DNA from: Litchfieldella anticariensis FP35 = DSM 16096
GTDB taxonomy: Bacteria; Pseudomonadota; Gammaproteobacteria; Pseudomonadales; Halomonadaceae
Assembly (NCBI RefSeq): GCF_000409775.1
Contig: NZ_KE332388.1
Span: 72,552-136,551 of the forward strand
DNA length: 64,000 nt
Reading direction: 5' to 3'
Position 1 is the stretch's first letter, and each line of letters starts with the position of its first letter. The notes beneath the pieces were generated by a model, which was not told where the DNA came from, did no database searches, and worked only from the letters and a program-made list of their open reading frames with translations. Both the position numbers and the translations under genes were made by a program. This document shows, piece after piece, positions 35,401-44,460 of this stretch.

Positions 35401-37324
35401 TGCGCTTGAAGGCGTCGACGAAGGACTCCCGCATTTCCTGGAGATTGACGATTTCGTTGGTGTGATGCTCGAGGTCGAAATCGTGGATCCAGTAACTACC
35501 GTCGCTGCGTTCGACATGGTAGGGACGCTCACCGATCACCCGTAGACCGAGATTCTCCATTACCGGTAATACATCGGAAAGCGGGATCGGGCTGCCCTTG
35601 TGGAACAACTTGAGGTTGACGCCGTCGGCCTCTTCTTCCACCAGGCGGTACAGCGACAGCGACAGAGGCACATCGCCAACCAACTCACCGATATGATGAA
35701 TGTCGTAGACAGCAGTGCGCGCCGAGAAATCTTCACGATAGCCAATCGGGAAGGCATCGCGGTAGAGATCCATCAGGCGATTGGCCTGTTCCTCACCAAA
35801 GCCCTCGACCATGGCGGCCTGCAAGTCATCGCGCCAGTTGCGCGCCAGGTTGGCCACCTTGAGTTCGAGATGCTTGAGATCGTATTCAACGGGCTCGTCG
35901 CCGTTGAAGCGCAGGATCAACTGGATGCGTGCCAATACCGACTCGGAAAGATAGGTATTGAAATCCCCGAAGGTAGCATCGAGCTCCTCGCACAACATGT
36001 TCTGGATGCGTACACGCAAGTCGGTGGAAAAGACGTCACGCGGTACGAATACCAGGCACGAATAGAATTTGCCGAAACGGTCCACGCGAATGAACAACCG
36101 CACCCGGCGCCGCTCGCGAATATTGAGAATGCCGATCGCCGTTCGGGTCAATTCCTCAGTAGATGTCTGAAAAAGATCGTCACGCGGGTAGACATTGAGG
36201 ATCTGACGCAGTTGATTGCCATCGTGGCCATGCGGACTGACGCCGGCGGTATCCATCACCGCCCGGATCTTGCGACGCAGCAATGGAATATGGTTCGGTG
36301 AGTCATTGTAGACGGTGGCAGAATAAAGCCCCAGGAAGCGACGCTCGCCGATGACACGTCCATTGTCATCATAGCGGTCGATGGAGATATAGTCCGGATA
36401 AGAAGGGCGATGCACCCGAGCATGGTAGGCACTCTTGGCGAACGACAATAGTTCGGGCACCAACACGTAGTGCTCGCCATCGATCCCTTGGTCGTTGCGA
36501 ATACGCTCCTGATAGCGCGGTTGATCCAGCTTGAACACGCCAAGGTCGCTGTCGGGAATCTTGCGCAGCTCGTCGTGTCCATCGACATCCATCACCTGGT
36601 ATTCGTCGTAGCCCAGGAAAGTGAAGTGGTCGTCGAGCAACCACTCGAGAAAAGCCACGGCCTCCTTGTGATCCTCGCTATCGACCTGTTTGGGACGCTT
36701 GGCCTTGAGCTCCTTCAATGCCTCGCGAACCCTGTCACGCATGGGCTCGAAATCGGCCACGGCAGTGCGCACGTCGCGTAATACATCGTGCAGACTGTTT
36801 TCGATATCTTCCAGCAGTTCGGGATCGGAATGACGATCGATCTCGATGCAAATCAGGGACTCCCGCCCTTCCGGCGCCTTCTTGTCTTCGGGATGCGTCA
36901 GTGAGATCAAGCGGTGATCGTCGTCACGCTGGGTCGCCAACACGGCATTATGAATGGCGTGCACGGTGATTCCGCGGCGATTGAGCTCGATGCGCACGGA
37001 GTCGACTAGAAACGGCATGTCCCGGTGCAGAACCTCAACTTGGGTATGGGTCGACTGCCACCCATGTTCCTCGAAGTCCGGGTTATAGACACGCACCCTG
37101 GGAGAGGCCAGATCGTGTGTCTGGATGAAGTGCCACATGGACAGAGTGGCACCATAAATGTCGTCGATGCGGCGCTCGGCCAGATCTTCGATGGAAGCCC
37201 TCGAGTAGAGAATGGCGGCAAACGCCATGACCGACTCGACCTTTTCGTCGGGAAGCCGCTTCACCAGTTGTTCCTGGAGCTGGGCAAGAAGTTCCTGCTT
37301 GCCATCGATCGCAACGTGTTGCAT
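32489..37324 (-). CDS. gdhB: NAD-specific glutamate dehydrogenase (large, ~180 kDa type)
   Basis: A 1611-residue enzyme of the large NAD-GDH class known from Pseudomonas, converting glutamate to 2-oxoglutarate and ammonium. The catalytic dehydrogenase core is in the middle ('[20 protein letters not shown]', then '[12 protein letters not shown]', the Lys-containing active site, and '[17 protein letters not shown]', the NAD fold). Long regulatory domains flank it: an N-terminal ACT-like region and a C-terminal helical domain. ATG 37324 follows GAGGTGATTG. Transcribed alone. The large size and four-domain layout exclude the 450-residue GdhA class. Confidence 0.95.
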   Translation of the reverse strand: [1611 protein letters not shown]

Positions 37325-37537
37325 CAATCACCTCGGCTCGAGCCGATCGCCCCCTGCGACCGGCGGGATGTTCAATAACGCGGTATCGGCAACCACGCTT
37401 CGCGCCAGCTTACTGCAGCCTAACCCCCACCCCTACCGAATTGACCCTTTGTCATAGAGCATGTCAATCGTGCATTGTCTCTTGACACAGGGTTTTGTCT
37501 AAAAAAACACCTGCATAGACAACTTTTCGGACGGCCC

Positions 37538-38644
37538 CTATGCCCGTCGCTCCAATAGCACTCCGCACTCGCAGTGGTGTGTCCAGGGAAACTGGTCGAA
37601 CAGCGCGAAGCGCGTCATGACATGCGTGCGCTCGAGGCGCTCCAGATTGTCCTCCAGCGTATCGGGGTTACATGAAATGTAGACGATGCGCCGATAACCG
37701 CTGAGCTGTTCGCAACTGCGTGCATCGAGGCCGGCACGCGGTGGGTCGACCAGTACCGTAGAGAAATCGTAGTCCTCCAGGCCCATCTCGGCCACTCGAC
37801 GGCCGCCCTTCTCACCCTTCAGTGCCGCCGCAAACTCCTCAGCGGACATTCGCGCCACCGTGGCATTGTCGATATGGTTGGCAGCCAGATTGGTCTTGGC
37901 CGACGCCACCGACGTCCGTGAAATTTCCGTTGCCAGCACGCTGCGGAAATTCTCGGCCAATGCAATCGTGAAATTACCGTTACCGCAGTACAGCTCGACC
38001 AGATCACGATCCTGACTGTCACGGGTCACGTCCCGAGCCCAGGTCAGCATTGCCTTGCAGATCTCGGCATTGGGCTGGGTAAAGCTGTTCTCGACCTGCT
38101 GATAAATGAATTCACGTCCCTCTACTGCCAGCCGCTCCCAAACGTGATCACGCTCGAGCACTCGCCGCTGCTTGCGCGAACGGCCAATGATCGAGGCACC
38201 GAGCTCGTGTTGCAGGCGATGCGCTTCAACCTCCCATGGCTCATCCAAAGGGCGGTGATAGACCAAGGTGATCAGCGCCTCGCCAGAGAGCGTGGTCAGG
38301 AATTCGACCTGGAACAGCTTACGCCGCAGTGTCGGGTTGTCGCGTACGGCATCCAGCAGGCGCGGCATCAGTTCGTTGATGCAGCGACTGGCCACCGGAT
38401 AGTCGTCGACACGAACCACGCGCTTTTTCTTGGGATCGTCGGAGTCGACCTCGAACATGGCATAAAACAGATCGTCACCCTCGTGCCAAACCCGGAACTC
38501 ACAGCGCTGCCGGTAGTGGCTCGCCGGCGAGGAATAGACCTCCAGCGACGGAGGATCGAAACGAGCGAACTGCGCAGAGAGACGTGCGTGCTTGGCCTCG
38601 AGCTGATCGTCATAGCGGGAAGGGTCGACTACGGGTACGGCCAC
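37538..38644 (-). CDS. trmA: tRNA (uracil-5-)-methyltransferase TrmA
   Basis: A 368-residue SAM enzyme making m5U54 (ribothymidine) in the tRNA T-loop. 'ELYCGNGNFTIAL' is the SAM-binding motif, and Cys325 in 'YISCNPDTLEDNL' is the catalytic nucleophile, at nearly the same position as E. coli Cys324. A GTG start at 38644 is chosen because AAGGAGACCCC directly precedes it and the length then equals E. coli TrmA (366). The gene begins 29 bases after the murI stop. Confidence 0.95.
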   Translation of the reverse strand: MAVPVVDPSRYDDQLEAKHARLSAQFARFDPPSLEVYSSPASHYRQRCEFRVWHEGDDLFYAMFEVDSDDPKKKRVVRVDDYPVASRCINELMPRLLDAVRDNPTLRRKLFQVEFLTTLSGEALITLVYHRPLDEPWEVEAHRLQHELGASIIGRSRKQRRVLERDHVWERLAVEGREFIYQQVENSFTQPNAEICKAMLTWARDVTRDSQDRDLVELYCGNGNFTIALAENFRSVLATEISRTSVASAKTNLAANHIDNATVARMSAEEFAAALKGEKGGRRVAEMGLEDYDFSTVLVDPPRAGLDARSCEQLSGYRRIVYISCNPDTLEDNLERLERTHVMTRFALFDQFPWTHHCECGVLLERRA

Positions 38645-38673
38645 GGGGTCTCCTTGAGATAGGAATCTGGTAA

Positions 38674-39501
38674 TCAATGGAAAGTTGGTAAGTCATACGG
38701 CGCCGATGCGGTTTGCCACCCCGGTAGTGGAACGTCAAGTTGTCGAGGGGTGGCGAAACCGTACGTTGCCAACGCCGTCACCAGCCGTCCCTCCGCCCCG
38801 GTGACCCAAGCTGGCCCCGGCCCATCGAACGTTGCCGATGTTGCCACCACCTGAGCGACCCGGCGAGCGATGGCATCGCCGGAGTCGACCCATGTGAGCG
38901 GGTACCGTGCGGCAGCTTCCAGGGCATCGCGCAACAGAGGAAAATGAGTGCAGCCGAGCACCACGGTATCGACTTCGGCATTTTCCCACAGCGGCGCCAG
39001 GCAGTCCGCCACCACGCGACGATCAATCGTTTTCCCCGCCAACAAGTGCTCGGCCTCTTCGACCAGAGGGTCAGCAGCCAGACGCAGCACTTGGCAGTCA
39101 GCGGCAAAGTCATCGATCAGCGCCTGCGTATAGGGGCGGTTTACGGTTGCCGAGGTCGCCATCAGCGCCAAATGGCGGCTACGGCTCAGCTGTGCGGCCG
39201 GCTTGATCGCGGGCACGGTCCCAACCACGGGTATCGCCAGCCGCTCACGCAATGCATCGAGCGCCAGGGTACTGGCGGTATTGCAGGCCACCACCAATGA
39301 GCAGGCATGACTTGCACGCACGGCGGCCTCGCACACTGCCACGATGCGAGCTACCAGCCAGTCATCATTCTTGGTGCCATAAGGCAGCATGGCATCGTCA
39401 CAGACATATGCCAGCGCTGCCTTGGGCAGCCGACAACGCAAGGCCGCCACCACCGACAAACCGCCGACACCGGAATCGAAGATCAGAATCGGTCCCGTCA
39501 T
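38674..39501 (-). CDS. murI: Glutamate racemase MurI
   Basis: A 275-residue cofactor-independent racemase supplying D-glutamate for peptidoglycan. 'ILIFDSGVGGLSV' at the N-terminus, 'VACNTASTLALDAL' with the first catalytic Cys, and 'VVLGCTHFPLLRDAL' with the second are intact. The ATG overlaps the stop of the divergently named but same-strand LysR gene (ATGA, 39498-39501). Confidence 0.95.
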   Translation of the reverse strand: MTGPILIFDSGVGGLSVVAALRCRLPKAALAYVCDDAMLPYGTKNDDWLVARIVAVCEAAVRASHACSLVVACNTASTLALDALRERLAIPVVGTVPAIKPAAQLSRSRHLALMATSATVNRPYTQALIDDFAADCQVLRLAADPLVEEAEHLLAGKTIDRRVVADCLAPLWENAEVDTVVLGCTHFPLLRDALEAAARYPLTWVDSGDAIARRVAQVVATSATFDGPGPAWVTGAEGRLVTALATYGFATPRQLDVPLPGWQTASAPYDLPTFH

Positions 39502-40391
39502 GCTCCTTGCTCCGTGAAGTGCGATACTAGGGCATCGATCAATGCTCGCTGACGCGCCGGCATTAGTTCGCGCTCGGCATACAACAGGTATACCCCCATT
39601 GGCGATGGGCTGTAGTCCTCCAGCACGCGCACCAGGCGCCCGCTGACCACCTCCGGCTCACCGAGGAACGCTGGCTTCTGAACCAGTCCCATGCCTCGCG
39701 CCGCAGCCTCGGTCAGAGCACGGCCATTGTTACAGGTCAACACCGGCTGATAGCGAATACGTTCTGGCTTACCATCGACCATCAGTACCCAGCTCGGCCC
39801 ATTGCGCTGCAAGCTGTAGTGCAGGCAGCGATGCTGCGTCAGATCATACGGATGGTGCGGTACGCCATAACGTTCGAGATATTCGGGCGAGGCATAGACA
39901 TACATCGGCATCGACATCAGTTGCCGAACGATCAAACTGGAATCCTCCAGATCACCGATACGCACTACCAGGTCGAAGTCCTCCGCCAGGAGGTCGACAC
40001 GGCGATCCTCCAGCACGACATCCAGCGCCACTGCTGGATGCGCCTGCTCGAAGGCCTGTAATGCCGGGATCAGTTCGCGCACACCGAAGTCCAGCGGGGC
40101 CGAAAGCCGCAATCGACCGCGTATTTCGCCACGCTGCTCCCCTAAGCCGGCCTCCAACTCCTGCAACTCATCGAGTAGCCGTCCAGCGCCTTGCAGATAG
40201 CGTTCACCTTCGGCAGTGAGTTGCAGACGGCGCGTGGTGCGTACCATCAGCCGCACCCCCAACTGCTCCTCGAGACGTGCCACCTGCTTGCTGACCATGG
40301 CATTGGATAGCCCCAGCTTGCGCGCGCCACCGGCGAAGCTACCTGCCTCGACCACGGCCCGAAAGATCTGCATTGCCTGCAGCCGATCCAT
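39498..40391 (-). CDS. LysR-family transcriptional regulator
   Basis: A 297-residue protein with an N-terminal winged HTH ('MDRLQAMQIFRAVVEAGSFA', 'GGARKLGLSNAMVSKQVARL') and a C-terminal periplasmic-binding-like effector domain. It belongs to the large group of LysR proteins related to DsdC/GcvA-type regulators of unknown ligand. ATG 40391 is preferred to the in-frame ATG six codons upstream. It is followed at once by murI, so the two are probably cotranscribed; whether it regulates murI is unknown. Confidence 0.88.
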   Translation of the reverse strand: MDRLQAMQIFRAVVEAGSFAGGARKLGLSNAMVSKQVARLEEQLGVRLMVRTTRRLQLTAEGERYLQGAGRLLDELQELEAGLGEQRGEIRGRLRLSAPLDFGVRELIPALQAFEQAHPAVALDVVLEDRRVDLLAEDFDLVVRIGDLEDSSLIVRQLMSMPMYVYASPEYLERYGVPHHPYDLTQHRCLHYSLQRNGPSWVLMVDGKPERIRYQPVLTCNNGRALTEAAARGMGLVQKPAFLGEPEVVSGRLVRVLEDYSPSPMGVYLLYAERELMPARQRALIDALVSHFTEQGA

Positions 40392-40479
40392 GTCGTCGTA
40401 TGTCCTCACTATTCACGCATTCCGCGCATTCTACCTTACCCGGAGCTCCGACCCGAGCGATGCTTGCTCACTGACCGAA

Positions 40480-40499
40480 TACTGTTTATTTTTACAGTA
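40480..40499. promoter_or_regulatory. LexA (SOS) box upstream of umuDC
   Basis: TACTGTTTATTTTTACAGTA: CTGT-N8-ACAG in the full gammaproteobacterial 20-bp SOS consensus, with the flanking T-A pairs also conserved. It ends inside the -10 hexamer TATAAT (40498-40503), so LexA would occlude the promoter. The umuD ATG lies 26 bases downstream. Confidence 0.92.
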
Positions 40500-40525
40500 T
40501 AATTGAATGAGATTTGGAGATCCCA

Positions 40526-40930
40526 ATGCGCGAGATATCGCCTCAACGGCGTGGTGCCAGCGGTTTCCCCTCGCCCGCCGACGATTATCTGGAAGCACCG
40601 CTCGATCTGCACCGTCATCTCGTGCCACATCCGGCATCGACCTTCTTCATGCAGGTGGAAGGCAACGATCAGGCACAGGCCGGTTTTCATGACGGCGACC
40701 TGCTAGTGGTGGACCGCTCGCTGACGGCCCAGCCTGGCCACTGGGTGATCGCCATCATCGAAGGGACGCTGTGCTTGCAGCGCCTGGAAGGCACAGGCCG
40801 GCATCAGTGGTTGTGCCCGGCTGACCCACGTCGGCCTCGGCTACCACTGGAGGCCGATCGCGACTGCCGACTGTGGGGCGTCGTCAGTCATGTGGTCCAT
40901 GACTTCCGGCATCCCATTCGGGAGACTTGA
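40526..40930 (+). CDS. umuD: UmuD-like protein without the Ser-Lys dyad
   Basis: A 134-residue S24-fold protein aligned with UmuD over 'SGFPSPADDYLE', 'TFFMQVEGNDQAQAGFHDGD' and the C-terminal 'LWGVVSHVVHD'. In E. coli UmuD the catalytic Ser60 lies in GDSM; the same place here reads G-N-D-Q. Lys97 in VKKL is replaced by Gln (LQRL). The cleavage-site Cys24-Gly25 is Ser-Gly, and only ~12 residues precede it, so the protein resembles an already processed UmuD'. It should not self-cleave on RecA. GGAG precedes ATG 40526; umuC follows 2 bases after its stop. Confidence 0.88.
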   Translation: MREISPQRRGASGFPSPADDYLEAPLDLHRHLVPHPASTFFMQVEGNDQAQAGFHDGDLLVVDRSLTAQPGHWVIAIIEGTLCLQRLEGTGRHQWLCPADPRRPRLPLEADRDCRLWGVVSHVVHDFRHPIRET

Positions 40931-40932
40931 AG

Positions 40933-42195
40933 ATGTTCGCGCTGGTCGACTGCAATAACTTCTATGTGGCTTGCGAGAGACTGTTTGCGCCCCATTTGGA
41001 GGGCCTGCCAGTAGGGGTAATGTCCAACAACGACGGTTGCGTCGTCGCTCGCTCCGAGGAGTGCAAGGCCCTGGGTATTCCCATGGGTATTCCCACCCAC
41101 AAGATCGCACCCAATCTACGCCGGCAGATCACACTGTGTTCTTCCAACTATGCCCTTTATGGCGATCTGTCGGCACGGGTACAAGTTGTCCTTGGCGCAC
41201 TCGTGCCAGGACTCGACCCCTATTCGATCGATGAGTGTTTTCTCGACCTGCGTGGCATGCCGGGAGATCTCGAGGCTCTAGGGCGGGAACTGGTCATGAG
41301 CGTAGCCCGTGAGGTGGGGTTACCAGTATCAGTGGGCATTGCTCCCACCCGAACGCTCGCCAAGCTGGCCAACCGCCATGCCAAACGGCAGCCAATCCAG
41401 CCTCAAGTCTGCGTGTGGCATGGCGCCAAGGCTCCCGAGCTCGAAGCCCTACTGCGAACACTGCCCCTGGCAGGCATCTGGGGCATCGGTGAGCGCCTAC
41501 AGGCGCGCCTGGCCGGCCAGGGTATCGTCACAGCCATAGCATTGCGTGACGCTCCACAAGACTGGCTACAGCAACGCTTCAGTGTGGTGGTGGCACGTAC
41601 GTCGCAGGAACTGAGAGGCACCTCCTGCCTGCCCTCACAGGAACTCGACACACCTCGGCGCAGCATCCTGTGCTCACGCTCGTTCGGCAAGCCACTGGGC
41701 GACCTGAGGCAAATTCGCGCCGCTCTGCGCCATCGTTGCCAGCGCGCCGGTGAGAAACTACGCCGCAACGATCTTCAGGCCACTGCCCTGGGTGTCTTTT
41801 TACGCACCAGCCCTTTTCGGGATACCCCACAAGGCCCCAGTAGTGCGTGGGGCGAACTCCCTTTTGCCAGCGCCGACACCTTATTGCTCAATCGACTCGC
41901 TCAGGCACTGGTGACACGAGTGTGGCAACCCGGTATGGCCTACCACAAGCTAGGCGTGATGCTAGGAGACTTGTCGCCGCGCCGCCACAGCCAACCCTCG
42001 CTATTCGACGGCAGCGACTCCTCGCGCCAGGAGCGCTTGATGGCGACATGGGACAGTATCCGCCAGCGCTTCGGGCACGAGGCACTCACACTTGGCGTGC
42101 AGGCAGCGCACGCCGAGTGGCAGATGCAAAGCCAACGGCGCTCTCCGCGCTATACGACACGCTGGCAGGAATTGCCCCGGGTTGTCAGCCGATGA
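40933..42195 (+). CDS. umuC: DNA polymerase V catalytic subunit UmuC
   Basis: A 420-residue Y-family polymerase for translesion synthesis. 'MFALVDCNNFYVACERLF' holds the first catalytic Asp, 'PYSIDECFLDL' the catalytic Asp-Glu pair, and 'GIAPTRTLAKLANRHAK' the finger/palm end. A beta-clamp-binding 'QPSLFD' lies near residue 360, and the C-terminus has the DUF4113-type 'RYTTRWQELPRV' end. Polymerase residues are intact. It follows the SOS-regulated umuD, so both answer to LexA. Confidence 0.94.
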   Translation: MFALVDCNNFYVACERLFAPHLEGLPVGVMSNNDGCVVARSEECKALGIPMGIPTHKIAPNLRRQITLCSSNYALYGDLSARVQVVLGALVPGLDPYSIDECFLDLRGMPGDLEALGRELVMSVAREVGLPVSVGIAPTRTLAKLANRHAKRQPIQPQVCVWHGAKAPELEALLRTLPLAGIWGIGERLQARLAGQGIVTAIALRDAPQDWLQQRFSVVVARTSQELRGTSCLPSQELDTPRRSILCSRSFGKPLGDLRQIRAALRHRCQRAGEKLRRNDLQATALGVFLRTSPFRDTPQGPSSAWGELPFASADTLLLNRLAQALVTRVWQPGMAYHKLGVMLGDLSPRRHSQPSLFDGSDSSRQERLMATWDSIRQRFGHEALTLGVQAAHAEWQMQSQRRSPRYTTRWQELPRVVSR

Positions 42196-42233
42196 GACGA
42201 CCCCAGAAAAGGCATTATCACAATGTTCAGGAT

Positions 42234-42788
42234 TCAGCCAACAACAGGCTCGGGGGTTGATCGCAATTCTGCATAGAGTTCCGGATAGCTCTCCTGCAGG
42301 TATTCGAGCTTGGTAGCCGCACCTTCGGGAAGCGCCTCGGCCAGGCGTTCCAGGTCGGCATCGTCGAAATATTCGCGAATTAGAGGAAAGAGTTCTTCAC
42401 GCTCATCGCGCAGATAGGCGCGGTGGGCATCGAGATAGGCTTTCAGATCATCGGCAAAGCGATCCATCGGTACCACGGCATCCATCAGGATCATGTCGAG
42501 ATCTTGGGACAAGCGCATCAGGCGCTCATGCAAAGCCCGGTAATCGCTGGAAAGACGGCTGCTCAATTCCCCGGCCTGAGGCGCCTTGGCCAGCAATTGT
42601 TCGCTACAAATCCTCTCCAGGGGAACGGTAAAGTCATCCATGTAGTCGAGGATATAATCAACCACCTCGCGAATGAGCTGGAAATCGGGACGTTCACCGG
42701 CGGCGAGCGTCTTCTGCTTGAGCTGCAGAACGTGCAATAGGCGCGCCATGTTGGCATGATCCAGGCGCAATTGAGTCAGCATGGGCAT
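42234..42788 (-). CDS. Hemerythrin-domain protein
   Basis: A 184-residue all-helical protein. His in 'LRLDHANMARLL', Glu/His near 'ALHERLMRL', and His in 'YLDAHRAYLRDEREELFPLI' fit a hemerythrin-like four-helix bundle with a di-iron centre. The C-terminal ~45 residues extend beyond the domain. AGGAGG lies 7 bases before ATG 42788. Role in oxygen, NO or iron handling is possible but cannot be decided here. Confidence 0.82.
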   Translation of the reverse strand: MPMLTQLRLDHANMARLLHVLQLKQKTLAAGERPDFQLIREVVDYILDYMDDFTVPLERICSEQLLAKAPQAGELSSRLSSDYRALHERLMRLSQDLDMILMDAVVPMDRFADDLKAYLDAHRAYLRDEREELFPLIREYFDDADLERLAEALPEGAATKLEYLQESYPELYAELRSTPEPVVG

Positions 42789-42981
42789 GGCAAGGCCTCC
42801 TCTGCTGGCATAGAAGGGCGAACGACGGCAAGAGATTGGATTCCCCCATGGGGCTCGAAGTTCAACGCTCGTAACAAAAGTCTACGTTCGTGGTTCCACG
42901 AGCCTCGGATGTATAACCCTAGTGCCAAAGTCGTCATTCTGCCATCACCTAAAGTCGTAGAAAGTTGCCCGGAGTCGATTC

Positions 42982-44328
42982 ATGGACCTCTTCAGCCAGC
43001 AACAATCCCAGGACAGCGCCCCTCTGGCCTTCCGTATGCGCCCGCGTCGGCTCGCCGACTATATCGGGCAACAGGCCCTGGTCGGCCCCGGCAAGCCTTT
43101 ACGGCGCATGGCGGAGACCGCCACGGTGCGTTCGATGATCCTGTGGGGCCCACCGGGCGTGGGCAAGACCACCTTGGCAGAGATACTTGCCAACGAGGCC
43201 GAGGCTGAACTCGAGCACATGTCGGCGGTGATGGCCGGGGTCAAGGATATTCGCGCGGCGGTCGAACGCGCCCGTCTGGCGCAATCCCAAGGACGTGCAA
43301 CCTTGCTGTTTCTCGATGAGATCCATCGTCTCAACAAGAGTCAGCAGGACGCCTTGCTGCCACATGTGGAATCCGGCCTGCTGACGCTGATTGGCGCCAC
43401 GACCGAGAACCCCTCGTTCGAGGTCAACTCGGCTCTACTGTCCCGGGCCAGGGTCTATGTTCTGAAGTCACTTAGCGAGGACGAACTGCTCCAGGTGCTA
43501 CGCCAAGCCATTGCCGATCGCGAAAGCGGCCTGGGCAAGCGGAATATCCTGGCTGACGACGAGGTACTGGCCATTCTGGCGCGCGCCGCCGGCGGCGATG
43601 CTCGACGTGCGCTGGGACTGCTCGAGACTGCTTGCGACTTCACGACTCCCGAGGGTGAAGGGGAACGCTTGCCCAGAGAGGCATTGAAAGAAGTCATCGG
43701 TCATCAGGCTAGCGCTTTCGACAAGCAAGGCGATCACTACTACGATCTGCTCTCGGCGATTCACAAATCGGTGCGTTCTTCGCGCCCGGATGCGGCGCTG
43801 GTGTACATCGCGCAATTCGTGCAGGGGGGAGGCGATCCTCTGGATGTGGTGCGTCGCCTGTCCGCCATTGCTTCCGAGGACGTCGGCAATGCCGATCCAC
43901 GCGCCCTGCCGCTGGTAATGGCGGCCTGGGATGCCTTCTTGCGCCTGGGGGACTACGAGGGCCAGCGTGCCATCGCTCACGCCGCGATTCACTTGGCGGT
44001 AGCCCCCAAGAGCAATGCCATCGACCGCGCCTGGAAGCAGGCCAAGGCCTTCGTCGCCGAGCACCCCAACCTAGAGGTGCCCACCTACCTGCGCAATGCA
44101 CCGACCAAGCTGATGGAGTCGCTGGGCCATGGCCATGGTTATCGTTATGCCCATAACGAGCCTAACGGCTACCCTGCCGGTAGCTCTCACGACTGCTGGC
44201 CCGAAAACCTGCCTAAAGCCGATTTCTACGAGCCCAGCGAATATGGCCAGGAAGCGCGTTTCAAACAGATCATGGAGTGGCGGGCGGAATTGGATACCCA
44301 GGCGGACCGAGGCGAGAGGGGGAACTGA
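42982..44328 (+). CDS. rarA: Replication-associated recombination protein A (RarA/MgsA)
   Basis: A 448-residue AAA+ ATPase acting at stalled replication forks. Walker A '[13 protein letters not shown]' near residue 55, Walker B '[10 protein letters not shown]' near 110, sensor '[19 protein letters not shown]' and the C-terminal oligomerisation domain ('[12 protein letters not shown]', '[17 protein letters not shown]') are intact. Length matches E. coli RarA (447). It is followed by two structured intergenic repeats. Confidence 0.95.
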   Translation: MDLFSQQQSQDSAPLAFRMRPRRLADYIGQQALVGPGKPLRRMAETATVRSMILWGPPGVGKTTLAEILANEAEAELEHMSAVMAGVKDIRAAVERARLAQSQGRATLLFLDEIHRLNKSQQDALLPHVESGLLTLIGATTENPSFEVNSALLSRARVYVLKSLSEDELLQVLRQAIADRESGLGKRNILADDEVLAILARAAGGDARRALGLLETACDFTTPEGEGERLPREALKEVIGHQASAFDKQGDHYYDLLSAIHKSVRSSRPDAALVYIAQFVQGGGDPLDVVRRLSAIASEDVGNADPRALPLVMAAWDAFLRLGDYEGQRAIAHAAIHLAVAPKSNAIDRAWKQAKAFVAEHPNLEVPTYLRNAPTKLMESLGHGHGYRYAHNEPNGYPAGSSHDCWPENLPKADFYEPSEYGQEARFKQIMEWRAELDTQADRGERGN

Positions 44329-44352
44329 TTCGGCTACTCTGCTCACCGCCAT

Positions 44353-44428
44353 CGCCCAGCGGAGCTGGGCTCCCACAAACCCAGGCTGGCAATGATGTGG
44401 GAACTCAATTCATTGAGCGATTGGCGCC
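44353..44428 (+). repeat. 76-bp structured intergenic repeat, copy 1
   Basis: Contains a hairpin GCCCAGC-GGA-GCTGGGC (7-bp stem, triloop) at its start, then CACA, a conserved ~50-base middle with CTCAATTCATTGAG (another inverted repeat), and ends in GGCGCC. It is a direct copy of 44461-44536, in the gap between rarA and lolA. Confidence 0.85.
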
Positions 44429-44460
44429 GAGTCCGAGGCAAGTTCGGCGCTTTTTACCAT

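Noticed and set aside
37325-37537. Possible sRNA or gene between trmA and gdhB
   Set aside because: Contains TTGACA-like hexamers on both strands but no matching -10 and no stem-loop with a T-run; nothing supportable beyond promoter space for gdhB.
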